From Prionace glauca (Eukaryota > Chordata > Chondrichthyes > Carcharhiniformes > Carcharhinidae): a DNA stretch of 64,000 nucleotides. The notes under the pieces are model-generated. The model ran no database searches. It had not been told where the DNA came from and saw nothing but the letters and a program-made list of their open reading frames with translations. Below are positions 55,101 to 64,000 of this stretch, piece by piece (the stretch's first letter is position 1; the number at the start of each line of letters is the position of its first letter). Location: contig CM075729.1 of assembly GCA_037974335.1 (NCBI GenBank), positions 110,155,962 to 110,219,961 of the forward strand, written 5' to 3'. The translations under genes were made by a program, and so were the position numbers.

Positions 55101-58100
55101 GCTGAGGCAGGGTTGTGTGGTGTCAACGATTGAATGAACAACGTTCGACGATGACCACACAAGACTATTCCCTTCCTGTTGGTGAACATTTCAGCGGTCA
55201 CGGGCATTCGGCCTCTGATCTTCGGATAAAAGTTCTCCAAGGCGGCCTTCACGACATACGACAGTGCAGAGTCGGTGAACAGAAACTGATAACCAAGTTC
55301 CACACACATGAGGACAGCCTCAACCAGGACCTTGGGTTCATGTTACACTATCTGTAACCACCATGACTTGCCTGAGCTTGCAACATCTCACTTACTGTCC
55401 TGTCTGGAGACAATACATATCTCTTTAACCTGTGCTTAATGCTCTCTCCACTCACATTGTCTGCACCTTGAAGAATTGATTAGCTGTAAAGACTTGCATT
55501 CTAATTAGTTTTCCATAAACTGTGTGTGTGCCTTTGTACGCACTGTTTGTGACCAGAACTCTCCACTCACCTGACGAAGGGGCAAACCCCGAAAGCTAGT
55601 CGGTTTACTATCAAATAAACTTGTTGGACTTTAACCTGGTGTTGTGAGACTTTGATACTGTAATATCCCAGGATACACCAGGTCCTATTATACAATAATA
55701 TCCCAGGATACACAAACATCAGTCATACTTCAATATCCCAGGATACTCTGAGCTCGTCGTACTGTAATCCCAGGATACACTGCTACCCGTGCCAGAATAA
55801 TATCCCTGGTCACACTTGGCTCTGTCATACTCTAATATCCCAAGTAAACCAGGCCCTTGTGTACAGTAACATCCATAGATACACTTGGCCTTGTCCCTAC
55901 TGTAGTATCCCAGGATACACTGGGCCCTGACCAACTAAAGGATCTCATGATACGCAGCTGTAATGTCCCACTGTAATGTCCAATAATGCAATGGGTCCTG
56001 TATCCCTGTTATTTCCCAAATTGCATCGGACCCTATCGTGCTGTAATATCCCATGGTACACCAGGCCTTATCCATCCTGTAATATCCCACAACACACTGG
56101 ATCCTGTTGCACTGTAATCCAGCAGGATACAGTGGGGTATGTTTCATATCAAATCCATGGATACACAATTACTTCCCTCTAATGGTGGTGCCATGATATA
56201 TAACACATTGAAGGTTAATATTAGTTTCCCTCTCTCTGTATCCCGGGTCTCAGGCTGTCCTGGGCTGACAGTTCAGCACTGACCCTCCCTCCTGTGATCC
56301 TGCTCTGAGGCTGGGTCCTCTCTAACAGTGAGAAACAGTCTTACCGTAAATCACCTCCAGTGTCTCCTTCATCCCGCTGTGTTCCACCCGACAGGAATAC
56401 TCGGCCTGGTCCCCTGGATCAAACTTGATCCATTTCCGGATCTGGTAGGTGCTGTCGTGATTGGGTAAGATCCCAGTGGACAGAGTCTCACCAATCACCA
56501 CTCCGTCTCTCCACAGATTCACCTCGATGGCCTGAGGGTAAAACCCGGTGACGGCACAGGACAGCCGGTTAGAATCACCCAGACGGGTAAAGGACACGAC
56601 GGGGGCAACTGAGAGAGAAAGAAAGAGGAGTCAGTACAGGAACCTCGAGATAGAGAGTCCCGGCATCACCCCCTTCACTGACTCTCACTCCCCCCTCACT
56701 CACCGACTCTCACTCCCCCCTCACTCACCGACTCTCACTCCCCCCCTCACTCACCGACTCTTACTCCCCCCTCACTCACCGACTCTCACTCCCCCCTCAC
56801 TCGCCGACTCTCACTCCCCCCTCACTCACCGACTCTCACTCCCCCCTCACTCACCGACTCTCACTCCCCCCTCACTCACCGACTCTCACTCCCCCCTCAC
56901 TCACCGACTCTCACTCCCCCCCTCACTCGCCGACTCTCACTCCCCCCTCACTCACTGACTCTCACTCCCCCCTCACTCACCGACTCTCACTCCCCCCTCA
57001 CTCACCGACACTCAATTCTCTCTGTCCGTATTCCAGGTATTTTCTCAGCCACTCGATACACTCCACCTCCAGGTAATGTCTCCATTGCTGAATGTTGTCA
57101 GCCTGTTGGTCGCACCTGTTTTTGATGCTTGCCCCCCAGGGCACCGGGGTCTCCCACACCATGTGATTCTTGTCGAAGCGGAGAACATCATATCCATCCC
57201 ACGCGTATTGGCTGAATGCATTCGTGGTTTCATCATCCCACAGGTCACAGCCAGTCATTATCTGGCAGACATGAATCCCTGTGGATCAGAAACACAAACA
57301 GCCAATCAGAGACAGTCCCAATGGGTGATCCCACCTGCACAGCCAATCAGAATCAGTCTCACTGGGCGATTGCATCCCACCAGCCAATCAACATCAACTA
57401 CTCTGCTTTCCCCCCGCCCCCCCCACCCCCGGTCCACACACACAGCCAATCAGAGCCAGCCTCAATCCCTCCACACATTCACAGCCAATCACATTTCCTG
57501 TCACATCTCCAATCGCAGCCAATCAGCCTCTGGCTCCCGGTTCCTGATCCACTCTGGGTTTCTCCTCATTCCCACCTGGATCCCCGGGTGCTGGGAGAGT
57601 GAGCACTCACCTCCTGTCTGGTTGGTCTGGGACATGAGGAGCGGAATATCAGCTTTAAAATACATCTCCTGCTTCTGTGCAAAGATCTTCTTCCTCTCCC
57701 AGGCTGCCGGACCCTCGCTCTCCACCATCCACTGCTCCCGGGGGATCAGCTCCCTCCGATCACTGTCGTACATAACAAACTGGACACCGTCCACATAACC
57801 GACACCCACAAACTCCGGGAGACCCGGGATCGGAGTCATTCCCGTGAAGAAATACCGGAGAGAGTGAGAGCCTGAAATAGAGAGAGAGAGAATTCAGGAT
57901 ATACACCCTAAAAACACCAACACCCTCACACACACACACACACAGATCGGGGCATGAACCCCAAAACACTGATTCCAAACTGAGAGCAAAACCTTCACCC
58001 AGCCTGGCATTGCCCCTCTCACATCCCATCACTCACTGACCCAGGGTTAATACCCCAGTACCCAGCCTGGCATTGCCCCTCTCACACCCCATCACTCACT

Positions 58101-58289
58101 GACCCAGGGTTAATACCCCAGTACCCAGCCTGGCATTGCCCCTCTCACACCCCATCACTCACTGACCCAGGGTTAATACCCCAGTATCCAGCCTGGCATT
58201 GCCCCTCTCACACCCCATCACTCACCTGCAGACACCTCTCCACACAGAAGGACCAGCACTATCAGTCCAAACATTGCTGCTTCCCTCAT
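52040..58289 (-). CDS. MHC class I heavy chain, gene B (apparently intact)
   Basis: Five exons: leader 58226-58289, alpha1 57611-57871, alpha2 57006-57278, alpha3 56345-56608, transmembrane 52040-52144. All are open with phase 1 junctions, giving about 322 residues up to the end of the transmembrane exon. The product would be a surface antigen-presenting or related molecule with beta2-microglobulin. Groove tyrosines near the N-terminus (RYF) and in alpha2 (RYLE, KYLEYG) and the Trp in QQWRHY are present. The alpha1 helix reads GPAAW where classical class I has GP-x-Y-W, so one ligand-terminus-anchoring tyrosine is replaced. The N-glycosylation site NQT is in place. The compact introns 1-3 (332-397 bp) contrast with gene A. 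Classical versus nonclassical status is open. Tail exons were not found below 52040. Confidence 0.92.
52150..52345. repeat. (GA)-rich tract before the gene B transmembrane exon
   Basis: GAGAGA-rich on the plus strand, pyrimidine-rich on the coding strand, ending at the acceptor. Counterpart of 22938-23110. Confidence 0.7.
52365..54180 (-). mobile_element. ancient CR1-like LINE in intron 4 of gene B
   Basis: Aligns with 23130-24920 of copy A (CAGCC, then TTCCCGAGAGCA.AGACCCAGCC). The LINE at 53060-53793 interrupts it and is absent from copy A. Confidence 0.65.
53060..53793 (+). mobile_element. Jockey/CR1-type LINE 3' end
   Basis: The plus strand encodes DDHTMFSTIRDSSDTEAVQ (RT catalytic region), QQDLDNIQAWANKWQITF, and VNILGVTIDQKLNWTHHM in a shifted frame. 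It ends with AACTAGGGATGGGCAATGAATGCTGG and a short A run at 53786-53793. A 5'-truncated insertion. Confidence 0.75.
54190..54790 (+). repeat. degenerate tandem repeat built on AATATCCCAGGATACAC
   Basis: Units of about 40 bases (AATATCCCAGGATACACTGG and CCTGTC.CCTCT variants). The palindromic element at 54343-54492 lies inside. A short LINE 3' scrap shared with 832-900 opens the region (54190-54243). Confidence 0.75.
54343..54492 (-). mobile_element. palindromic Penelope-derived element with 14-bp target duplication
   Basis: Arms AGTAAGAAGTCTGACAACACC and GGTGTTATTAGACTTCTTACT, with a CTTACCCCAGTCCAACACCG extension on one side. Exact 14-base duplications CTACCCTCTAATAT flank it (54329-54342, 54493-54506). 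Removing the element and one duplication restores a continuous host repeat. Confidence 0.85.
54790..55655 (+). mobile_element. Penelope-like element: two C-terminal fragments in inverted array
   Basis: The minus strand 54788-55160 encodes a GIY-YIG endonuclease region (YSCNTANVVYMIRCKK, and YIGETMQTLRQQMNEH in a neighbouring frame). The plus strand 55115-55345 encodes the adjoining C-terminus (VGEHFSGHGHSASDLRIKVL, KFHTHEDSLNQDLGFMLHYL, stop). About 130 bases are shared as inverted copies (54790-54920 versus 55135-55262). The 3' UTR runs to GACTTTAACCTGGTGTTGTGAGAC. Inverted or partial tandem copies are typical of Penelope-like elements. Confidence 0.8.
55656..56165 (+). repeat. degenerate AATATCCCAGGATACAC tandem repeat, second part
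   Basis: Continues the array of 54240-54790 with strongly diverged units up to the sequence flanking alpha3. Copy A has only remnants (24900-24945, 26440-26540). Confidence 0.75.
56345..56608 (-). CDS. gene B alpha3 (Ig C1) exon
   Basis: 264 bases; APVVSFTRLG start, disulphide cysteines in LSCAVTGFYP and YSCRVEH, acceptor CTCTCAG, donor GTAAGA. Nearly identical to gene A, which suggests recent duplication, gene conversion or strong constraint on this domain. Confidence 0.95.
56672..57005 (-). repeat. 25-bp minisatellite in intron 3 of gene B (decoy splice donors)
   Basis: About 13 units of 25 bases. On the coding strand each carries TCGGTGAGTGAGG, and the first copy is the real alpha2 donor at 57005. 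Directly adjacent to the exon. Confidence 0.92.
57006..57278 (-). CDS. gene B alpha2 exon
   Basis: 273 bases: (G)IHVCQIMTGCDLWDDET, then QQWRHYLEVECIEWLRKYLEYGQRELSV. The usual pair of disulphide cysteines is present, plus an extra Cys in the first strand (HVCQ) and another in IKNRCDQQ. Donor CG|GTGAGTGAGG. The sheet and loop half is strongly different from gene A while the C-terminal helix is shared. Confidence 0.94.
57611..57871 (-). CDS. gene B alpha1 exon
   Basis: 261 bases: (G)SHSLRYFLTGMTPIPGLP, GVGYVDGVQFVMYDSDRREL, then helix EQWMVESEGPAAWERKK and a variable end finishing TNQTG (N-glycosylation sequon). Acceptor TTTCAG and donor GTGAGT. Fully open, unlike gene A. Confidence 0.94.
57985..58225 (-). 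repeat. 63-bp minisatellite in intron 1 of gene B (decoy splice donors)
   Basis: Four units of the 63-base repeat also found in gene A. The unit touching the leader exon provides the real donor GTGAGTGATGGGG. Confidence 0.9.
58226..58289 (-). CDS. gene B leader exon
   Basis: Signal peptide MREAAMFGLIVLVLLCGEVSA with an uninterrupted hydrophobic core, phase 1, donor GTGAGT. The start ATG is the only in-frame one matching the gene A leader. Confidence 0.9.
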
Positions 58290-58379
58290 GTTGAGGAAAC
58301 ATTTGGAGGAAACTCTTTTTCGAAGAAAGACCATTTTCTCAACTCATTCCTTCTGTATTTCCCGGTTCAGACTGATCCT

Positions 58380-58450
58380 CAATCTGATTGGACACAAAAT
58401 AGGACTGAACCAATCAGAATCAAGAGATTCAGTGAGTCATCAGTCTCCGG
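58380..58450 (-). promoter_or_regulatory. gene B SXY-like MHC promoter module
   Basis: On the coding strand an X2-like TGACTCA (58433-58439) lies 15 bases before a Y box CTGATTGG (58410-58417), with a second CCAAT motif at about 58387-58391. The spacing is the same as in gene A, which supports function rather than chance. Confidence 0.65.
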
Positions 58451-58534
58451 CAGAACAGAGAAAAAAACAGGTTGAGAACCTGCCTCAATGTTGAGAACTG
58501 TCTAATCAGCAAAATATAGTTGTTTCTTTTACGG

Positions 58535-58840
58535 TGGAACAGTGGTTAGCACTGCTGCCTCACAGTGCCAGGGACATGGGTTCAATTCCAGCCTTGAGTC
58601 ACTGCCTGTGTGGAGGTTGTACATTCTCCACGTGGCTTTCTTCTGGGTGCCCCAGTTTCCTCCCACACTCCAAAAATGGGTGGGTTAGGTGAATAGGTCA
58701 TACCAAATTGCCCTTTAGTGTCCCAAGATGTGTGCATCAGGGGATTAGCCATGCTAAATACATAGGGCTACAGTGATAGGGCCAGGGTGAAGGTGCTCTG
58801 CCTTAGAGTTGGGCTGAATGGGCTCCTTCATCAGTGACCA
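58535..58840 (+). mobile_element. tRNA-derived SINE, copy B
   Basis: An uninterrupted counterpart of the SINE at 36395-36880 (GGAACAGTGGTTAGCACTGC, then CACTGCCTGTGTGGAGGTTG). Serves as the empty site for the palindromic element in copy A. Confidence 0.8.
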
Positions 58841-59261
58841 GAGTGAATGAGCTGAAAGGAGTTTGATACAAGGACAGGGGGGAGGACATTTGAGCAAACC
58901 ATTCAATTAGATCACCACTGATCTGAACTCTAGTTTCTGACTATAACCCATATCCTTAGATACCATTACCAATAAAAATCTATCGCTCTTACATTTTAAA
59001 GCTCCAATTGTTCACAATTTTTGGTGGAGAGACTGGATGTGGATCCCAGAATATTGAATCATTTCATCATTATAAAAAGATCTCCCCTCAAAATTTTAAC
59101 TCTCTGAAATAAAAAAAAGTTGATACAACCCTTCAAACTTTATCCTTTAGTTTAAAAACCCAATCCTCTAAAGTGCATCTCTCCAGAGATATTCTTTATT
59201 GTCCATTCTCAGTGTTGTGGAGTTGGGGGTAATATTTTTGCCTGAATAGAGGATTGGTTAA

Positions 59262-59945
59262 GAAGAACATAAGAACAGGGTGGAGGAATAGTCCATCTGG
59301 CCCCTCGAGCCTGCTCTGCCATTCAATAAGATCACGGCTGCTGTTTTTGTGGACTCAGCTCCACTTACCCACCTGCTCACCACAATTCTTTGACAAAGGG
59401 CTTTGACAAAGGATCATCTGGACTCGAAACATCAACTCTCTTTTCTTTCCTTACAGATGCTGCCAGACCTACTGAGATTTTCCAGTGTATTCTCTTTTGG
59501 CACCATGACCCTTAGTTTCTTTACTGTTCAAAAATGTATCTATCCTTGCCTTTAAAACATTCAATGAGGCAGCCTCAACTGCTTCACTGGGCAGGAAATT
59601 CCACAGGTTCACAACCATTTGGGTGAAAAAGTTCCTCCACACTCAGCCCTAAAAGATTTCCATCCTATTTTGAGGCCATTTACCCCTACTCTTTGTTTTC
59701 TGTTCATTAACCAATTCTCTATCCATGCTAATCCATCCATGTGTTATCCATAACACAGTGCACCTTTATCTTATGCAGCCGACTTTGGTGTGGCACCTTG
59801 TCAAATGCCTTCTGGAAATCAAGAACCACCACATCCACAGATTCCCCATTGTCCACTGCGCATGTGGTGTTCTCAAAGAATTCCACCAAATTAGTTAAAC
59901 ATGACTTGCCCTTCATGAACTTACGCTGCATTTACCCAATGAAGC
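59262..59945 (-). mobile_element. CR1 LINE fragment, copy B
   Basis: Counterpart of 37325-37990: KFMKGKSCLTNLVEFFENTT and VVLDFQKAFDKVPHQ on the minus strand. Confidence 0.75.
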
Positions 59946-59999
59946 AATTTACATCAGATGTCAAATAGACAAGAAACATTGATTTGGCATAAATGGGCC

Positions 60000-61310
60000 A
60001 TTTTTAAGTTTGTCGGCTCTGGTGGTGAAATGTCAATAGGATCGGTGCTCGAACGGTCAGCCATTTACAATCTACAGTCTTGACTCAGGCCAAGAAGACG
60101 GGTGTCGTGTATCTAAACTTGCAGCAGCTACAAAGCTATGTGGAAATGAGGAAGGATTAAGTTGGTTAGGATTTTATTCATTGGGGTCCTGAAGAATGAG
60201 GAAGATCTCACAGAAACTTATAAAACTCAAAGAGGTCTATACAAGGTAGATCCAGGAAGGATGTTAGGATGCTAAGACTCTTAGCAGTGTAGAGGATCAG
60301 AAGGACCTTGGGATAAGGGTCCATAGGACCCTTAAATCGGCCTCGCAGTTAGAAGATGTGGTTAAGAAGGCATATGGTGTACTGGCCTTCATCAATTGAG
60401 AGATTGAGTTTAGGAGTCGGGACATAATGTTGCAGCTCTATAAGACCCCAGTCAGACCTCTCTTGGAATGCTGTGCTCAGTTCTGGTCGCCTCATTACAG
60501 GAAGGATGTGGAAACTATTGAAAGGGTGCAGAGGAGATTTACAAAGATGATGTCTGGATTGTGTGGCCTGCCTTATGAGGATAGGTTGAGGGAGCTCGCT
60601 CTTTTCTCCTTGGAGAGATGAAGAATGAGAGGTGACCTGATAGAAGTGTAGAAGATGTTGAGAGGTGTACATCAGGTGGATTCTCAGACGCTCTTCCCAA
60701 GGGCTGGAATGGTTGCTACGAGAGGACACAGGTTTAAGGTGCTGGGGAGTAGGTACAGAGTAGATATCAGGGGTAAGTTTTTCACTCAGAGGATTGTGGG
60801 TGAGTGGAATCGGCTGCCGTCAGTAGTGGTGGAGGCAAATTTGATAGGGTCTTTCAAGAGACTTCTGGATGAATACATGGGACTTAATAGAATTGAGGGT
60901 TATAGGTCAGCCTAGTAGGTATGGGTGTCATCAGCGCAACTTGCGGGCCGAAAGACTTGTTTGTGCTGTAGATTTTCTATGTTCCCAATGATGGGGGAGT
61001 CCAGAAGCAGGGATTGTTGCCTGAGCAAACAAAGTAAACCATTGAGGACTGAGATGAGGAGAAATTTCTTCACCCAGAAAGTGGTAAGCCTATGGAATTC
61101 ACTATTGCAGGCAGCAGTGGGGGACAAAACATTTTATATTTTCAAGAAGCAGTTAGATATAGCATTTGGGGCAAAGAGAATCAAAGGACGTCTGGGAAGG
61201 CTGGATTGAGTTGGAAAATCAGCCATGATCCTAATGTATGGCAGAGCAGCTTTGATGGGCTGAATGGCCTATTCCTGTTCTTATTTTCTGAGTTTCTATG
61301 AAATACAAAC
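60000..61310 (+). mobile_element. CR1 3' end, copy B, carrying a newer CR1 insertion
   Basis: Counterpart of 38000-38635, interrupted at 60272-60985. The sequences on either side (CCAGGAAGGATGTT and TTCCCAATGATGGGG) join to give the uninterrupted copy A wording. Confidence 0.75.
60272..60985 (+). mobile_element. young 5'-truncated CR1 insertion specific to copy B
   Basis: The plus strand encodes PVRPLLECCAQFWSPHYRKD, VQRRFTKMMSGLCG, and TRGHRFKVLGSRYRVDIRGK with FFTQRIVGEWNRLP. A short ATGTT duplication flanks it. Absent from copy A (38300), so it postdates the duplication. Confidence 0.8.
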
Positions 61311-61754
61311 TGTGTGGAGGATTAGAGAGCTGCAACGAGATTTGGGCAAGTTAAGTGAATGGGCTGCAAGATGGAGTGTAATGGGGGTCAGTGTGGGGTT
61401 ACACTGTGTCTCCTGCCAGCACAATATGGCCCTCTGCACATTCACACTGGTCCATACAGACATCACTCTGATTAACCCAGCCTGACAGAAGGCCTTTAAA
61501 TTGAAGCATGTCCATTCTTCAGTAACAGTATCCCACTTTGTTATACTGTACAAGGGAGTAATAAAGAGAGGGAGGAGTGAGAGACAGAGTCACAGTAAGT
61601 TGTGGCTGTGAGACACAGGTTTAAAATAAAGTATTGGTTCAGGAAACCTTGCAAGGTCTGTTTTTCACTTAAAAATGTTTTATCGAAGAGACAGAAGATG
61701 CAATCTCATCTCTTGGTGATATTGGAGACAAGCGCAGTATTAATCTAAAGTAAA
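61311..61754. other. duplicated unassigned sequence
   Basis: Matches 38640-39075 of copy A: an RT scrap (RIRELQRDLGKLSEWA) and anonymous sequence. No gene. Confidence 0.5.
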
Positions 61755-61809
61755 GTTTAAGTTGATTTATTAGTCACAAGTAGGCTTACATTCACACTGC
61801 AATGAAATT
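61755..61809 (-). mobile_element. SINE tail cut by a retroviral fossil
   Basis: TTTATTAGTCACAAGTAGGC and CTTACATTCACACTGCAATG match the SINE tail at 39080. The rest of the SINE is missing where the retroviral fossil begins. Confidence 0.7.
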
Positions 61810-64000
61810 TTCTTTGTTAAAGTTAAAACCGGAAACTGGAAAGAGGTCGCCAAGAAGCCTGGGAAGGTATTTTTTGCTTTGTCTCTTTAAAAGTTACTCA
61901 CCTTAGAGGATTGACCTCATTGTTCCATTGGAGCACAGCAGAGAAGGAGCGATTCGTGAGAGTAGTGCTGAGGGTAAGCTAGATTGATTTTTTAACTAAT
62001 GTTTTTAGTGGAGTCTTTTGTTAAAATTAAAACCGGAAACTGGAAGGAGGTCGTGGGGAGGACTGGGAAGGTGCTTTTTTAATAATGAGCCGCTTAGAGA
62101 GACTACATTAATAGACTCTCTGAGCAGTGGTGTGAGCACACCTTTTCCAAAAGAAAAACTAGTGGAAGAAGTTGAAGGAGGAGTTAGGTAGTGGCATAAG
62201 GACGGAAAAGATGCTGGGTTGAGAAGAATTACGCATATAGTCAATTTGGATGAAGTAAGAAACAAATGGCCATACGTGAACTGGGAAGGAGTAATAAACA
62301 GAAGTTGGATAAGTAAAATAGGAACAGAGACGTTGAGAGAACTAATAAAAGAATCCAGCCCGCGCAGGGCTCTAATACATATAGACGAACAAGTAAAAGC
62401 ATATTACCCTTTAGCGAGGAAAAGAAGAATATTACTGGGGAAAGGTAGAACAGGGAAGTGGATATCGGGACCCCGGTTAGAAGTACAGACAATAGCAAGG
62501 GAAGCGCAGGGGAAAAGTGAACGGGGGATTGACCAAGGAAAAACAGTGTACTGTGTGATAATAACTATAGTACCGAATTCAGACAAATTAAACGACAGAA
62601 TTCACAACAGTAGTTCAAGAGTACAGACAATGGCAAATAAGGCTAGAACACTGCTAGAGATATTAGGGGATAAGTTTCCAGCCCTCAGAGGAGACATAGC
62701 GCACATTTCCAAAAAATGGGCTAAGAAGACGAGCAAGTCGAACACGCAGTGGCCAGAAGTGGGTACATGGTGTATAGAAAGATGTGAAGATCAGAAAGGG
62801 ATGTTGAAGAATTATAAAAGATAAATCGAGAAAAAGAAAAGAAAAGTGAGAAAAAGAGCTATAGATATTGGCATTGTTTGAAAAAGAGGGGAGAGAAAGG
62901 AGAAGGGCATAGGATGCAAATGCCAGTTCAATTTCAGGACAGGGAAGAATTGAAAGACCCAAATGTAGCCCCACCCCCATATCCAGGGGGACAGAGGTCC
63001 ATGGGGTTAAATCCAGTCATAACAGGTACAATGAACTTTGAGGGAGAGTATGATATAAAACAAATGACAAAGGAGGAGTGGTTAAAACAAGAAGAAGAGA
63101 CAAAATGTTGAGGAAGAAAGGAGAAGAGGATTTGGACGAAATAATGAAGGAGGCAGGATGTGAAGAACTAAAAGCAAAACTGATATGGGATAGAGAGGCC
63201 TCAGAGGCATTTGAAAACATAAAGAAGGAAATGGTGCAGGCACCAGCATTGGCTCTGCCCATGTACGATAAACCCTTTGATCTCTTTGTAAGCAACAGGG
63301 AAACAGAATTTGCTACAGCAGTACTAATGCAGGAGAGTTGTAAAGGCAGGAGAAGGCAGGCCATAGCTTACTACGGCACTAAACTAGATTACATAGCTAT
63401 GGGATACCCCCCTCCCCTGTTGTCAAGGCCTGGCAGCGGCCTGGTGGGCATATGAAAAGGCAGCCACGGACACAATGGGATGTCCGATAAACATAGGATA
63501 ATGTTACCCAGGGAAATGCCAAAGCCAATAAGGCAGCCAAAGAAGCGTCAGGATGTATTATAACCACAATAGCCCCAGTAGAGATAGCGAGACCGCACCC
63601 AGGACCAGGGGTGGGGAACATTAATCCCCAAATCACCCTAGAAGATGTGGTACAATTACAGGAGGAGGCCTCAATAGCCATAAAAACAATGTGGAAAGAT
63701 AGAGGAGCAATACAGGGACAGCATGGTGGATTGTGGAGAAATGGGGAGGGGTTGATCATAGCACCTACATCGTTACTAACCATACTAATCAGCGAAGCAC
63801 ATGGAGTTGATCATTGTGCAAGAGGAGAGGAAGCCAGGAAAATTAAAAAAGGATGGATTTTGGTCACCATACCTGCAAAATTCAATTGACTACATATTGT
63901 CAGTGTGAGGTGTGTGCCCAGAATAACATTAGGAAGGGTGTTACTGCCCCGATAGGGCACATACCGATTCCCAAAGGGCCATTTAAGCACCTGTGTATGG
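61810..64000 (+). mobile_element. second endogenous retrovirus fossil, partial, runs off the window
   Basis: The plus strand shows a leader region with a 30-base direct repeat (about 61815-61850 and 62019-62056). A gag-like frame of 201 codons (62219-62824) and its basic continuation follow. Then come an RNase H part of pol (AFENIKKEMVQAPALALPMY, KPFDLFVSN, about 63140-63420) and an integrase N-terminal zinc-binding region (about 63610-64000). Most of RT appears to be missing and there are several breaks. No clear LTR is visible. It differs in sequence from the element at 3354-9185. It inserted into a SINE of duplication copy B, so it is younger than that SINE. Class I-like by pol wording; the family is inferred. 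Confidence 0.8.

Overview
The window looks like nuclear DNA of a cartilaginous fish (shark or ray). It is packed with tRNA-derived SINEs, CR1-clade LINEs, Penelope-like elements and retroviral fossils of the kind common in elasmobranch genomes. The only recognisable host genes are two tandem MHC class I heavy-chain genes. The species is inferred from the repeat mix and cannot be fixed from the sequence alone.

Layout. 1-3.35 kb holds LINE and SINE fragments. 3.35-9.2 kb is a minus-strand retroviral fossil, boxed in by a SINE and a rearranged CR1 element. 9.3-20 kb is a repeat graveyard (CR1, SINEs, Penelope pieces). About 20.2-39.4 kb and 48.8-61.8 kb are two copies of one segmental duplication. 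Each carries a minus-strand MHC class I gene with leader, alpha1, alpha2, alpha3 and transmembrane exons: gene A at 22827-36144 and gene B at 52040-58289. Between them lie a 39-bp minisatellite of about 2.4 kb with a leader-exon-like fragment at its edge (41.0-43.45 kb), mostly anonymous DNA (43.5-46.4 kb) and more repeats. A second retroviral fossil starts at 61.8 kb and runs off the right edge.

Gene B is open in every visible exon and has consensus splice sites, including GTGAGT donors at the three junctions checked in full. Gene A matches it closely in leader, alpha3 and transmembrane exons, but its alpha1 exon is one base short and out of frame, its alpha2 splice donor is weakened, and its intron 2 (332 bp in B) is swollen to 7.1 kb. 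That intron contains a nearly intact Tx1/Keno-like LINE whose 5' end is the 5' part of U2 snRNA. Both genes keep an X2/Y-box (SXY-like) promoter module upstream of the leader. Divergence between A and B is concentrated in the groove-forming parts of alpha1 and alpha2, as expected of antigen-presenting molecules.

The observations most worth a second look are: (1) intron minisatellites in both MHC genes whose units repeat the gene's own 5' splice-site sequence, giving arrays of decoy donors; (2) short palindromic elements sharing sequence with the 3' end of a Penelope-like element, flanked by 7-14 bp target duplications, one with an empty site in the paralogous copy; (3) the U2-headed LINE and a neighbouring U2-like element; (4) a 75-bp segment copied in inverted orientation into a SINE 265 bp away; (5) the higher-order 39-bp and 28-bp minisatellites. 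Cytoplasmic-tail exons and 3' UTRs of the class I genes were not found.
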